Positions 1 through 7,783 of a stretch of DNA of 64,000 nt are shown here, piece by piece. Position 1 is the first letter of the stretch. Every line of letters begins with the position of its first letter. The stretch is from Teredinibacter turnerae T7901. GTDB taxonomy: Bacteria > Pseudomonadota > Gammaproteobacteria > Pseudomonadales > Cellvibrionaceae. A program made the position numbers and the translations under genes. Under the pieces are notes generated by a model. The model saw only the letters and a list, made by a program, of their open reading frames with translations, made no database searches and was not told the DNA's origin. The stretch is from positions 1,720,764-1,784,763 of the forward strand of contig NC_012997.1 of NCBI RefSeq assembly GCF_000023025.1, in the 5' to 3' direction.

Positions 1-699
1 CTTCCCTCCCATTTTATCGATATTTGGGACAACTGGTTGCAGCTGTTCGTATCCACCACACAGGGCCAGCTCGGCGAGGAGTGGTTGGACATCTATCTGA
101 CGAGCCCGATTTGGCGATTTGTTTTCAGTGAGGGTGTTGTCGATGAACACGTGTGGGCAGGCGTTATGTTGCCAAGCGTGGATAAAGTCGGACGCTACTT
201 TCCGTTTTCCATCGTCGCGCCGCTGGCTGGTTCGGCAAATGGTTTGGAGCTGCTCACGGAACACCAGGCATGGTTTGAAGAAATAGAGGATATCGCTCTG
301 CAAGCCTTAGATGGGCAGTACGACCTGGACAGCCTGCTCGATGCAATAAATATGGTCGCGGATATCCAGTCTTCGGCCTATGAAAAAGATCCCTCGGTGC
401 TGGGTGGTGGGGCTCCCACATCGCCTTTACTGGTTCGAACGGCATCGCCGACTCAGGGGCTTCAGGCGGCGATGCCTGCGCTCTTGGATGCGGCACTTAA
501 AAACAGTTACGCGAGCTACAGTGCTTGGGCGACATTGGGCTCAGATTATGTCGAGCCATGTATCTTTGTTGCCCGTGGCCTGCCGACCACCAGCGGTGCG
601 AGCAGCTTGCTTGAAGGGCGATGGGACGAGTGGGGGTGGCCCGAGCCATACCTGCTTCTGACGCAGCCGGATCAACCGGAAGATTCCGAGAATGAGTGA
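1..699 (+). CDS. tagF: T6SS accessory protein TagF (5' end missing)
   Basis: TagF/ImpM-family protein, a cytoplasmic post-translational regulator of type VI secretion. The reading frame is open from base 1 (residues LPSHFIDIWDNWLQ before the first possible internal start), so the true start lies left of the window and this is a 3' fragment of about 232 residues. The family's features are visible: a W-rich N-terminal segment (DNWLQ, then LGEEWLDIYLTSPIWRF), a VGRYFPFSI motif and a C-terminal GRWDEWGWPEPYLLL segment. The stop overlaps the pppA start by 8 bp, indicating translational coupling. In known T6SS, TagF acts with the PpkA/PppA phosphorylation switch, and both partner genes follow here. 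The rest of the T6SS cluster presumably lies to the left, outside the window. Confidence 0.88.
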   Translation, partial: LPSHFIDIWDNWLQLFVSTTQGQLGEEWLDIYLTSPIWRFVFSEGVVDEHVWAGVMLPSVDKVGRYFPFSIVAPLAGSANGLELLTEHQAWFEEIEDIALQALDGQYDLDSLLDAINMVADIQSSAYEKDPSVLGGGAPTSPLLVRTASPTQGLQAAMPALLDAALKNSYASYSAWATLGSDYVEPCIFVARGLPTTSGASSLLEGRWDEWGWPEPYLLLTQPDQPEDSENE

Positions 700-1441
700 T
701 ACAGAGTTTCGCCCCATAGATTGGCGCAGCGCGTGCGAGACCGATGTGGGGACCGTAAGAGAGGTCAACGAGGATGCCATCTTGTTACGCCCAGATATTC
801 ATTTATGGGCAGTGGCCGATGGTATGGGTGGCCATTCTGTTGGTGATATTGCCTCGCAAACTGTGGTCGCAGCGCTGGAGTCCATTGACGGTGCCGATTT
901 ACTAAGTGAATTTGTTGATCAGGTCGACGATGCGCTGATAAAAGCGAACAGTGAGATCATTGCATATTCCGAAAATTACCTGAACAGTGCCCCGATGGGT
1001 ACAACGGTAGTTTCCTTAATTACCCGTGGCCGCGTTGGCGTTTGCCTCTGGGTTGGGGATTCAAGGTTATACCGGTTACGTGGCGGTGAGCTGTCGCAGT
1101 TAAGTCGTGATCACAGCCAGGTGGAAGAGCTTGTTCAAATGGGGGTGATCACGCCTGAACAGGCGATTGATCACCCGGATAGTCATGTTATAACGCGGGC
1201 TGTGGGCGGTGAAACGGACGTCTATGTGGATATAAATCTCTTCAGCGTCCAAATCGGCGACACGTTTTTACTGTGCAGCGATGGCCTATATAACGCTGTA
1301 GAAATCGAAGATATCGCCGATTGTCTGGCGGTGCGCGAGCCTGATGACGCCAGTGCTGAACTAATGCGGCGGGCACTGGGTAATCATGCCAAAGATAATG
1401 TTTCACTGGTTGTGGTTCGAGGTGAGGCGGGGAACTGTTAA
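692..1441 (+). CDS. pppA: PP2C-family Ser/Thr phosphatase PppA of the T6SS
   Basis: A 249-residue metal-dependent protein phosphatase of the PP2C/Stp1 class. The metal-binding motifs are intact: REVNEDA near residue 27, VADGMGGHS near 45, GTTV near 103, VGDSRLYRL near 117, RDHS near 135, ITRAVGG near 169, CSDGLYN near 195 and DNVSLVVV near the C-terminus. In T6SS operons PppA dephosphorylates the target of the kinase PpkA, commonly the Fha scaffold, and switches secretion off. The start overlaps the end of tagF, and ppkA begins 6 bp downstream, so the three genes are one transcriptional unit. The assignment to T6SS rather than general signalling rests on this context. Confidence 0.93.
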   Translation: MSDTEFRPIDWRSACETDVGTVREVNEDAILLRPDIHLWAVADGMGGHSVGDIASQTVVAALESIDGADLLSEFVDQVDDALIKANSEIIAYSENYLNSAPMGTTVVSLITRGRVGVCLWVGDSRLYRLRGGELSQLSRDHSQVEELVQMGVITPEQAIDHPDSHVITRAVGGETDVYVDINLFSVQIGDTFLLCSDGLYNAVEIEDIADCLAVREPDDASAELMRRALGNHAKDNVSLVVVRGEAGNC

Positions 1442-1447
1442 CAGGTT

Positions 1448-3241
1448 ATGGATAATCAAGACAATAAGGACAGCAAAACCCCGGCAACGAGCCCGGGGAA
1501 AAAACCTTTGGAAGCGCCATCCGACGCGACGGTAATAAAGCGAGCTGAGCCAAGCCGTGCGCCCGCACAGGAGGGCGACGATAAAACCCGTATTGCTAAA
1601 AATGTGCGCCAACAGAAGCACATTAATGCCGCGCTGCAAAAGAAAACGACTCCACAGGCGCCTCCGGCGGATAAGACGCGTTTACAGTCGCGCCGGCCTG
1701 CGGTGAATATTGAACCTAAAAAAGCAGCACCGAGTGATAAAACCAGTATCCGCTCCTCCGGCCCGCAGGCGCAGGGCGATAAAACACAATTTAATCCGCG
1801 TGCTCGTGCTACGGGTCAAATGCAGGCCAAACCAGCCCGTTCGCGAGCAGAAGGTGGACGCGCATTGGAGCCGGGCCAGCCTGCAAAAAAGGCATCTGGC
1901 GGTGCGGTACCTACACTAAAAAACCGGTTTATCTTTGAAGAAATGCTTGGTGCTGGCGGCATGGGGATGGTGTATAAAGCCAAAGACATGCTTAAAGTCG
2001 AAGCCCAGGATCGGGACCCATTTGTCGCCATTAAAGTTTTGGGTGATGAATTCAAGTCGCACCCGGAGGCATTCATCGCGCTGCAGCGAGAATCGCGAAA
2101 AACGCAGCAGATTGCCCACCCCAATATTGTAAACGTATTCGACTTCGACAAAGACGGTGATACCGTTTTTATGACAATGGAGTTTCTCGATGGTAAGCCA
2201 CTCGATAAACTCATTAGTCAATATAAGGCGACCGGCTTACCGGAATCCGAGGTCTGGCAAATACTGGAAGGTATTTCCGCAGCACTGATTTATGCCCACG
2301 GCCAAAATATAATTCACTCCGATTTTAAGCCGGGCAATATATTTGTTACCCATAAGGGGCTGGCCAAGGTTTTCGACTTTGGTATCGCACGCGCGGTAGC
2401 CGCAACAGAGAGCCACGAGGACGACCCGGAAGACCGCACCGTGTTTGATGCCGGCAGTCTGGGCGCTTTAACGCCAGCATATGCCAGTAAGGAAATGCTC
2501 GAAGGCCTGGAGCCCGATGTCCGCGACGATATTTATGCGCTCGGTTGCATTGCTTATGAGATGTTCACCGGCAGACACCCTTTCGATCGCGTACACGCAA
2601 ATGAAGCTGCGCGACTTGGGCTTAAGCCAGAGCGTATTCCTCAGCTAACTAAAGCGCAGTGGCGTGCAATAGAAAAGTGCCTGGCGTTTGAGCGTGAAGA
2701 TCGCGTTGAATCGGTAGAAGAGTTTTGGCGCTTGATGACTCAAAAGCGTCAGTCTTATATCAAGCTTGGTATTGTGATCACCGTATTTGCCGGTCTTTTT
2801 TCGGCATTGGGTTATCTCTATTATCTCGAAAAACAAACACCTCAAATAGATACTGAAAACGTACGCAGTCAAATTGAAATGAAGCTGCGCATCGAGCAGC
2901 ACCAGAACAATATCGTAAATCTCACTGCGGCAGCGGAATTCAGTAAAGGCTGGGAAGCCGAAATATGGTCTGAAGTACAGGCATTGGCCGCGCTGCTGGG
3001 TAGTGATGACACCTGGTTGACCGAGGCAACGCAATCTATTTATCTGGCGTATTTGCAGGCGATCGAGCAGCGCATCGCGGACGAAGATCTGCCAACCGCA
3101 GAACGACTGATCAATAATGCGCCGCGTTACGCCGGTGACTTAACCCTGTTAGAAAAGCTGCAGACTTCATACGCTGAAGTGGAAGCTGCAATTGCAGAGC
3201 GCGTCGCTGCAGAAGAGGAGCGCGCGCGCCGCAAAAGTTAA
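1448..3241 (+). CDS. ppkA: T6SS Ser/Thr protein kinase PpkA, N-terminal part (frameshifted)
   Basis: Hanks-type kinase with a long disordered N-terminus (residues 1-160), a kinase domain (about 161-430), one transmembrane helix (about 436-457) and the start of a periplasmic coiled-coil-like region. Catalytic elements are present: glycine loop GAGGMGMVYKA (168-178), lysine in VAIKVL (K196), HSDFKPGN (catalytic D292, an HSD variant of HRD) and DFG (310-312). The disordered tail carries five D-[AK]-T-x-[ILF] motifs with threonines at 28, 47, 77, 99 and 113. The frame stops at 3239-3241 in an Ala/Glu/Arg-rich helix, while the adjacent +1 frame continues the same helix without a break. The full PpkA would therefore run to 4193. 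The lesion lies at a CGCGCGCG run or the AAAA that follows. Confidence 0.88.
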   Translation: MDNQDNKDSKTPATSPGKKPLEAPSDATVIKRAEPSRAPAQEGDDKTRIAKNVRQQKHINAALQKKTTPQAPPADKTRLQSRRPAVNIEPKKAAPSDKTSIRSSGPQAQGDKTQFNPRARATGQMQAKPARSRAEGGRALEPGQPAKKASGGAVPTLKNRFIFEEMLGAGGMGMVYKAKDMLKVEAQDRDPFVAIKVLGDEFKSHPEAFIALQRESRKTQQIAHPNIVNVFDFDKDGDTVFMTMEFLDGKPLDKLISQYKATGLPESEVWQILEGISAALIYAHGQNIIHSDFKPGNIFVTHKGLAKVFDFGIARAVAATESHEDDPEDRTVFDAGSLGALTPAYASKEMLEGLEPDVRDDIYALGCIAYEMFTGRHPFDRVHANEAARLGLKPERIPQLTKAQWRAIEKCLAFEREDRVESVEEFWRLMTQKRQSYIKLGIVITVFAGLFSALGYLYYLEKQTPQIDTENVRSQIEMKLRIEQHQNNIVNLTAAAEFSKGWEAEIWSEVQALAALLGSDDTWLTEATQSIYLAYLQAIEQRIADEDLPTAERLINNAPRYAGDLTLLEKLQTSYAEVEAAIAERVAAEEERARRKS

Positions 3242-4193
3242 GGCTGTGCAGGTTGCGGCGCAAAAGGCTGTGGAACAGGAAAAGCGCGATATTTATAACC
3301 AGGCCATGAAAAACGTTGACGAACAGACGTCCTGTCGAAGCGGCTTGAATACGCGCGATCTTAAAATCGCGCTGAACAAGCTACGCGAGGTCGATCCTGC
3401 GCGCTACCGCAAAGCGGAATCTGGCATTGTCGCAGATTTGTCCGCTTGCATCGCGAAAATTGGCCGCTCATTTCCCGAGCGAGCCACGGAATATAAAAAG
3501 CAGGCTATTAAATTATTTCCCGGAAATTCGGCGATTGCGAACGTTGCCATTGTTCCCAAAGACCCCTGTGATTTATCGCTGGCGGGTCTGGGTGCGCGCG
3601 GTAAACGGGCCATATGTCGCGATCGTTTGGCTGGTGAAGAAAAGGGGCCGTCTCTGGTTGTGATACCAGCCAAGGGCAGTATGAAGGCCTTCGCGCTCGG
3701 TAAATACGAAGTTTCCGTAGATGAGTGGAATCAGTTTTGCGCAAGTGACGGCAATTGCCCGGTGAAAAAAAATACATCGGGCGACTTACCCATTACCAGT
3801 GTGTCATCCAGCGAAGTTAAAAGCTATTTGGCGTGGATTAGCGACAAGGCTAAACGTAAGTATCGACTACCGACTCGCGCTGAATGGGAATATGCGGCGC
3901 GCGCCGGCCAGGCGAAACTGGATTCCAATAGGAACTGCAAATTGAATTCGCGGGGAATCCAAAAGGGTGATTCTCTTATTAAGACCGAAGTGGGAGCGCA
4001 GAATCGATGGGGGCTGGTAAACCATGTCGGTAACGCTCGTGAGCTGGTCGCCGATCGCGGGGGTGCGTTGGTCGCAATTGGCGGTTCTTTCCAAACACCT
4101 ATGGAAGACTGTACTGCAAATCTGGCTGAATCGTTTAGTCAGGCGGATGACATTACCGGCTTTCGGGTTCTGCGAGAAATAGTGGAGCGATAA
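3192..4193 (+). CDS. ppkA: PpkA C-terminal part: FGE-sulfatase (SUMF1-like) domain, out of frame with the kinase
   Basis: This frame overlaps the 3' end of the kinase ORF and continues its charged helical segment (KVKAVQVAAQKAVEQ). It ends in a formylglycine-generating-enzyme/SUMF1-like domain: ALGKYEVSVDEWNQFC, then ITSVSSSEVKSYLAWI, RLPTRAEWEYAARAG, WGLVNHVGNARELV and a terminal TGFRVLRE. Such domains occur fused to bacterial Ser/Thr kinases, where they generally act as ligand-binding or structural modules rather than sulfatase activators. With the transmembrane helix of the preceding ORF it would be periplasmic. No convincing start with a ribosome binding site is visible (the first possibilities are TTG at 3192 and ATG at 3306), so it is best read as the second half of a split gene or the product of a +1 frameshift. 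Confidence 0.8.
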   Translation: MQSASLQKRSARAAKVKAVQVAAQKAVEQEKRDIYNQAMKNVDEQTSCRSGLNTRDLKIALNKLREVDPARYRKAESGIVADLSACIAKIGRSFPERATEYKKQAIKLFPGNSAIANVAIVPKDPCDLSLAGLGARGKRAICRDRLAGEEKGPSLVVIPAKGSMKAFALGKYEVSVDEWNQFCASDGNCPVKKNTSGDLPITSVSSSEVKSYLAWISDKAKRKYRLPTRAEWEYAARAGQAKLDSNRNCKLNSRGIQKGDSLIKTEVGAQNRWGLVNHVGNARELVADRGGALVAIGGSFQTPMEDCTANLAESFSQADDITGFRVLREIVER

Positions 4194-4194
4194 C

Positions 4195-4437
4195 ATGGCG
4201 CAGGGAAACAGCTATTCAGAAATGATTCGTGAAATTTCGCGGGCCTATTACAATCGCAGCCTGACTCTTGATGAGTATCGCAGTGAGCGCAAGTGGATAC
4301 TCGATGCAGTGGACTCTGAATACAACGGCATTGAAATCAGGGGTTTGAATACCGCACCCGGCGAACCCGATAAAACAAACAGTATGACCACCGTATTTTA
4401 CGGTCCAACAGATACTCAACCTAACTTTCGAAAATAA
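4195..4437 (+). CDS. small protein of unknown function in the T6SS operon
   Basis: An 80-residue ORF starting 1 bp after the ppkA stop (TAACATGG), so probably translationally coupled. It has no signal peptide or transmembrane segment. The N-terminal half is predicted helical and charged (SYSEMIREISRAYYNRSLTLDEYRSE), somewhat like short helical oligomerisation tails. The C-terminal third is polar and probably disordered. I do not recognise a family with confidence. Its tight position between ppkA and the ExbB-like gene suggests a role in the same signalling or energising process. Confidence 0.7.
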   Translation: MAQGNSYSEMIREISRAYYNRSLTLDEYRSERKWILDAVDSEYNGIEIRGLNTAPGEPDKTNSMTTVFYGPTDTQPNFRK

Positions 4438-4464
4438 CAATTGCACTAACGCAGAGGTTTACCT

Positions 4465-5082
4465 ATGGATCTAGTGAAGTTTTTCCAAACCGGCGGGCCA
4501 TTTATGTACGCCATATTGGCGGTAATGGCATTGGGCCTGGCGATTGCTGTGGAAAGATTGATTTATCTACTTAGCACGCAAAGCAAAACAAACAGTGTGT
4601 GGAAAAAGATTACGCCAATGCTGCAAGCGAATGATATAGCGCGGGCAGAACACACTGCCAGCGGGGCATCTACACCACTTGCTCGGGTGCTAGCCTATGG
4701 ATTCTCGCGAAAGAAAAATAATGCCAAACGCGAGCTTATCGAATCTGCGATGGAAGAGGGAATTATGGAGGTGGTGCCGCAACTGGAAGAGCGCACCCAC
4801 TACCTGGCTACACTGGCGAATATCGCAACGCTACTCGGGCTGCTCGGAACTATTATTGGTTTGATTCAGGCATTTACCGCGGTGGCCAGTGCGGATCCTG
4901 CAGAAAAGGCAGATATGCTGTCGGCGAGTATTTCGGTAGCTATGAACACTACCGCGTTTGGTTTGTGTGCAGCGATTCCACTCATTCTTATCCACTCCTA
5001 CCTTGCAACTAAAACGACCCGCCTTGTAGACAATATCGAAATGGCCGCTGTCAAGTGCTTGAATTTGATGACCGAGGAATAG
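4465..5082 (+). CDS. MotA/TolQ/ExbB proton channel family protein
   Basis: A 205-residue inner-membrane protein of the ExbB/TolQ family. It has an N-terminal transmembrane helix (about 14-35, MYAILAVMALGLAIAVERLIY) and a cytoplasmic loop with the usual GxxTPLARVLAYG and RELIESAMEEG segments. Two further helices are at about 115-140 (LANIATLLGLLGTIIGLIQAF) and 155-180 (SISVAMNTTAFGLCAAIPLI). With ExbD-type partners it forms a proton-driven stator. The two ExbD genes and a TonB-like gene follow immediately. A ribosome binding site (CAGAGG) precedes the ATG. Regulation is probably shared with the upstream T6SS genes because the gap from the previous gene is only 27 bp, although an internal promoter cannot be excluded. 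Confidence 0.9.
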   Translation: MDLVKFFQTGGPFMYAILAVMALGLAIAVERLIYLLSTQSKTNSVWKKITPMLQANDIARAEHTASGASTPLARVLAYGFSRKKNNAKRELIESAMEEGIMEVVPQLEERTHYLATLANIATLLGLLGTIIGLIQAFTAVASADPAEKADMLSASISVAMNTTAFGLCAAIPLILIHSYLATKTTRLVDNIEMAAVKCLNLMTEE

Positions 5083-5104
5083 ACAAAAATCACGGGTTCG
5101 AATT

Positions 5105-5626
5105 ATGAAACGCATTCGTAAAAAACGCATGCAGGAAACCGTTGAGCTGAATATCACTGCATTTTTGAACTTGATGGTGGTATTAGTGCCGTTTTTGTTA
5201 ATTACCGCGGTGTTCTCTCGCATGACGGTGCTGGAGCTCAATTTGCCGGCGCTTGATGCGGCGGCGAAAGAAGCGAACGAAAACGTGAAGCTACAGTTGC
5301 AAGTTCTGATCACGCCAGACAGCCTGGTTGTGCAAGATGCGCTTCTGGGTAAGTTAAAAGAAGTAGGGCGTCGGCAAGACGGCATGTTCAACTGGAAGCA
5401 GTTTACAGATGTCCTCTTAGAAATTAAGTCGCGTTTTCCAGAAGAACAAAATATCGCATTGCTTATGGACCCTAAGGTAACCTATCGAACGATGATAGAC
5501 GTTATGGATCATGTTCGCTATGCCGAGATTGTTCAAACGGCAACGGTTGAACTCGTCGAATTATTTCCGAATGTTTCGGTGGGTGATGCACCTCAGGAGG
5601 AAGTTGTGACAGAGGGCGATGTGTAA
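5105..5626 (+). CDS. ExbD/TolR family protein lacking the usual transmembrane aspartate
   Basis: A 173-residue ExbD/TolR-type protein with a short basic cytoplasmic N-terminus, one transmembrane helix (about residues 18-40) and a periplasmic domain. The helix reads NITAFLNLMVVLVPFLLIT. At the position where ExbD/TolR normally has the proton-relaying aspartate (the D of an FxDVM-type motif), it has asparagine. The paralogue directly downstream keeps the aspartate. The periplasmic region ends in the usual alternation around NIALLMDPKVTYRTMIDVMDHVRYA. The stop overlaps the start of the next gene (TAATG), so the two are translationally coupled, consistent with a mixed stator containing one proton-conducting and one non-conducting subunit. 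Confidence 0.87.
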   Translation: MKRIRKKRMQETVELNITAFLNLMVVLVPFLLITAVFSRMTVLELNLPALDAAAKEANENVKLQLQVLITPDSLVVQDALLGKLKEVGRRQDGMFNWKQFTDVLLEIKSRFPEEQNIALLMDPKVTYRTMIDVMDHVRYAEIVQTATVELVELFPNVSVGDAPQEEVVTEGDV

Positions 5627-6123
5627 TGCAAATGTCGAAACGTGCTCGCCGTATGGAGCGGCACCATAAACTACAAAAAAAACCAATTCTGAATTTGGTA
5701 TCTCTCATGGATATCTTCACAATCCTGGTTTTTTTTCTGCTGGTTAATTCTTCCAATACCCATCAGTTACCTAGCAATAAAGATCTCACCTTGCCAACTG
5801 CCAGCGCACAGAAGGCGCCAGAAGAAACTGTGGTGATCGCAATAACCCGGGAAGATATTCTGGTGCAGGGGCGCAGGGTTTTGCGACTTGCGGATCTTCC
5901 GGAGGTAGCCACTGATGAGGGTATCCCTGCATTAAAACAGGAACTGGAATACCAATCCACACTGGCTTACACCGCAGAAAACACCGCACAAGGTGGACGC
6001 CAAATCACAATTATGGGCGATGAGAATATCTCCTACGAATTGGTCAGGCAGATTTTAAAAACCTGCCAACAAGCCAACTATCGAAAAATAGCGTTTGCGG
6101 CCAACCAAAAAGCCAAGAGCTAA
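5626..6123 (+). CDS. ExbD/TolR family protein, second copy with conserved aspartate
   Basis: A 165-residue ExbD/TolR-type protein with a basic N-terminus (KRARRMERHHKLQKKP) and one transmembrane helix at about 22-45 reading LNLVSLMDIFTILVFFLL. This helix contains the conserved aspartate (SLMD) missing from the upstream paralogue. The periplasmic domain follows, with VVIAITREDILVQGRRV and the C-terminal IMGDENISYELVRQILKTC pattern of the family. It is coupled to the previous gene by a stop/start overlap and is followed 30 bp later by the TonB-like gene. It likely supplies the proton pathway of the ExbB-ExbD motor encoded here. Confidence 0.9.
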   Translation: MQMSKRARRMERHHKLQKKPILNLVSLMDIFTILVFFLLVNSSNTHQLPSNKDLTLPTASAQKAPEETVVIAITREDILVQGRRVLRLADLPEVATDEGIPALKQELEYQSTLAYTAENTAQGGRQITIMGDENISYELVRQILKTCQQANYRKIAFAANQKAKS

Positions 6124-6153
6124 ACCTAACTCGCGGAAAAGACTTGTAATCGG

Positions 6154-7113
6154 ATGACAACCACGACTTACCGATCCATCGCGCTAGATTGGCAACCCAT
6201 GCACCGCCGTGGGGAGCGTCTTTTTTTAGTTATAATCGTGGCAGTTTTTGCCTTAGCGTTTATATCTGCCGCTCTTGTTTCAAGCATAGATGTACCGCCA
6301 ACAGAGCGAACCAAACGGCCAGCCATTCCCGATCGGGTTGCGAAATTTATTGAAGCGCAACCTAAACCGACGCCTCCGCCACCCCCTCCACCGCCGCCAC
6401 CTCCACCAAAACCCAAACCCAAGGTCGCGCGTAAACCCGATAGAATTGACGAAAAGCCCTTGACCGAAGTGGAGAAAAAAGCCCGTGATACTGCGGCGCA
6501 AAGTGGTTTACTTGCGCTTGGGAGTGAGCTTGCGGACTTAATTGATACCAGCGAGGTGGATACCCAACTCAAAGGTAAATTGAAATCGAGTGCAGGCAGT
6601 GCGGCTAAGGCGGTTGGCCACGGTACCGAAGCACTGCTGGCGGGTACGGAAGGTGGCAGTGGTGGCGTGAGCGAAGGTGATTACGTTGCCTCCGTCGGCG
6701 GCGGAGGAGGTATAAGTAAGCATCAAGTCGCTCTGGTGAAGCAATCGCTATTTAAAGAGGACGCCGAAGGAAATATCGTGGCGGCTGGCGCAACTGGCAA
6801 TGCCAAACGAGAGCGCAGCGGGAATGTCAGAAGCGAAGAGGAAATAACGCTCACCTTCGATAGAAATAAAGGCTCACTCTATTCCATTTATAATCGCGAA
6901 CGGCGTAAAAAGCCCGGGCTCAAAGGCAAAATTGTATTGGAGTTGACGATTTCCCCCGAGGGTGTGGTTACCGATGCGCGTATTGTTTCCAGTGAACTGG
7001 ATGACCCGAGTTTAGAGAGACGCCTGCTCGCACGCGTAAAAATGTTTAAGTTTGAGCAAAGCACTGTAGAACCCGTAACGGTAGTGTTTCCGGTAGAGTT
7101 CTTACCGAGTTAA
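6154..7113 (+). CDS. TonB-like energy transducer with AgmX/PglI-type C-terminal domain
   Basis: A 319-residue single-span inner-membrane protein. It has a cytoplasmic N-terminus, a transmembrane helix at about 25-46, a periplasmic proline tract (PTPPPPPPPPPPPP near residues 72-86) followed by Lys/Arg-rich sequence, and a Gly/Ser-rich middle. The C-terminal domain of about 70 residues (GKIVLELTISPEGVVTDARI through VTVVFPVEFLPS) has the TonB/AgmX-type alternating beta pattern. The layout matches TonB-family transducers driven by ExbB/ExbD. The substrate or outer-membrane partner is not evident, since no TonB-dependent receptor is nearby. It is the last gene of the operon, with a hairpin terminator 24 bp after the stop. 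What it energises near a T6SS is unknown. Confidence 0.82.
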   Translation: MTTTTYRSIALDWQPMHRRGERLFLVIIVAVFALAFISAALVSSIDVPPTERTKRPAIPDRVAKFIEAQPKPTPPPPPPPPPPPPKPKPKVARKPDRIDEKPLTEVEKKARDTAAQSGLLALGSELADLIDTSEVDTQLKGKLKSSAGSAAKAVGHGTEALLAGTEGGSGGVSEGDYVASVGGGGGISKHQVALVKQSLFKEDAEGNIVAAGATGNAKRERSGNVRSEEEITLTFDRNKGSLYSIYNRERRKKPGLKGKIVLELTISPEGVVTDARIVSSELDDPSLERRLLARVKMFKFEQSTVEPVTVVFPVEFLPS

Positions 7114-7136
7114 GTTTTATTTAATGATTTGTGATT

Positions 7137-7173
7137 GTCCCAGTCACTCGTAAGTTGTGGCTGGGACTTTATT
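7137..7173 (+). terminator. intrinsic terminator between convergent genes
   Basis: A stem GTCCCAGtCAC / GTGgCTGGGAC with a 9-nt loop, followed by TTTATTT. It lies 24 bp after the TonB-like stop and 29 bp from the end of the convergent GH16 locus. The plus-strand side has the T-rich tail; the minus-strand side is less T-rich. Confidence 0.7.
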
Positions 7174-7201
7174 TGGCAGGTTACCTGTTTACGGCTTTAC
7201 C

Positions 7202-7783
7202 TTATCCGTCGATTCGCGTAATTCGCCACCAGTTTAAATTCCAGCCACCAGTAACAGCGTAAATTCCGAAGGTATGCGTGCCGGCGCGCATTTGCACGGT
7301 GTGATTTATGGTTTCCCAGTTCTGCCAGCCTCCAGTGGAGGGAATGTCGACGCTTCCATAGGTGGTACCACCGGCATCGCTGTCCAGAGAAAGGGTGCCA
7401 CCGGCAGGGCTCGCCACCCGGTATTCCACGCGGTAAGTACCGTTCGAGGGTATCTCAACCGGATAGGTCAACCAGTCTCCGGCGTCTACCCAGCCCACGT
7501 TTTGACCGCCGCCGTCGTCACTGGTAGCTTCAGATTGTATGCCCTGCATTAACGAATAATCTTCAGCTTCCTGAGTTATTGAAAATGCCGGTGTGGTGTT
7601 TGCGCTACTGAGCCTAACCCAATTTAAATTCCAGCCGCCGGTTAACGCATAAATGCCGAGATTGTAGGTCCCTGCGTCAATGTGCACCGTCTGGCTTATC
7701 GTCTGCCAGTTCTGCCAGCCACCTGTAGCAGGAATTGAGGCGTTACCTAAGGCTATCGAACCTGCATTGAGATCCAGCGACAG
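7202..7783 (-). pseudogene. detached CBM6 tail of the GH16 enzyme (downstream of an in-frame stop)
   Basis: This stretch is in the same frame as the upstream GH16 ORF and directly continues it after a TAA at 7784-7786. It encodes the second half of one CBM6 domain (LSLDLNAG to GGWNLNWVRLSS) and a complete second CBM6 (ITQEAEDYSLMQGIQ to GGWNLNWWRITRIDG). Carbohydrate-binding module family 6 normally follows a catalytic domain, and there is no signal peptide or plausible independent start. It is therefore best seen as the severed C-terminus of a 532-residue GH16-CBM6-CBM6 protein. One substitution, for example CAA to TAA, would explain the break. The alternatives are readthrough or a sequencing error. 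Confidence 0.75.
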
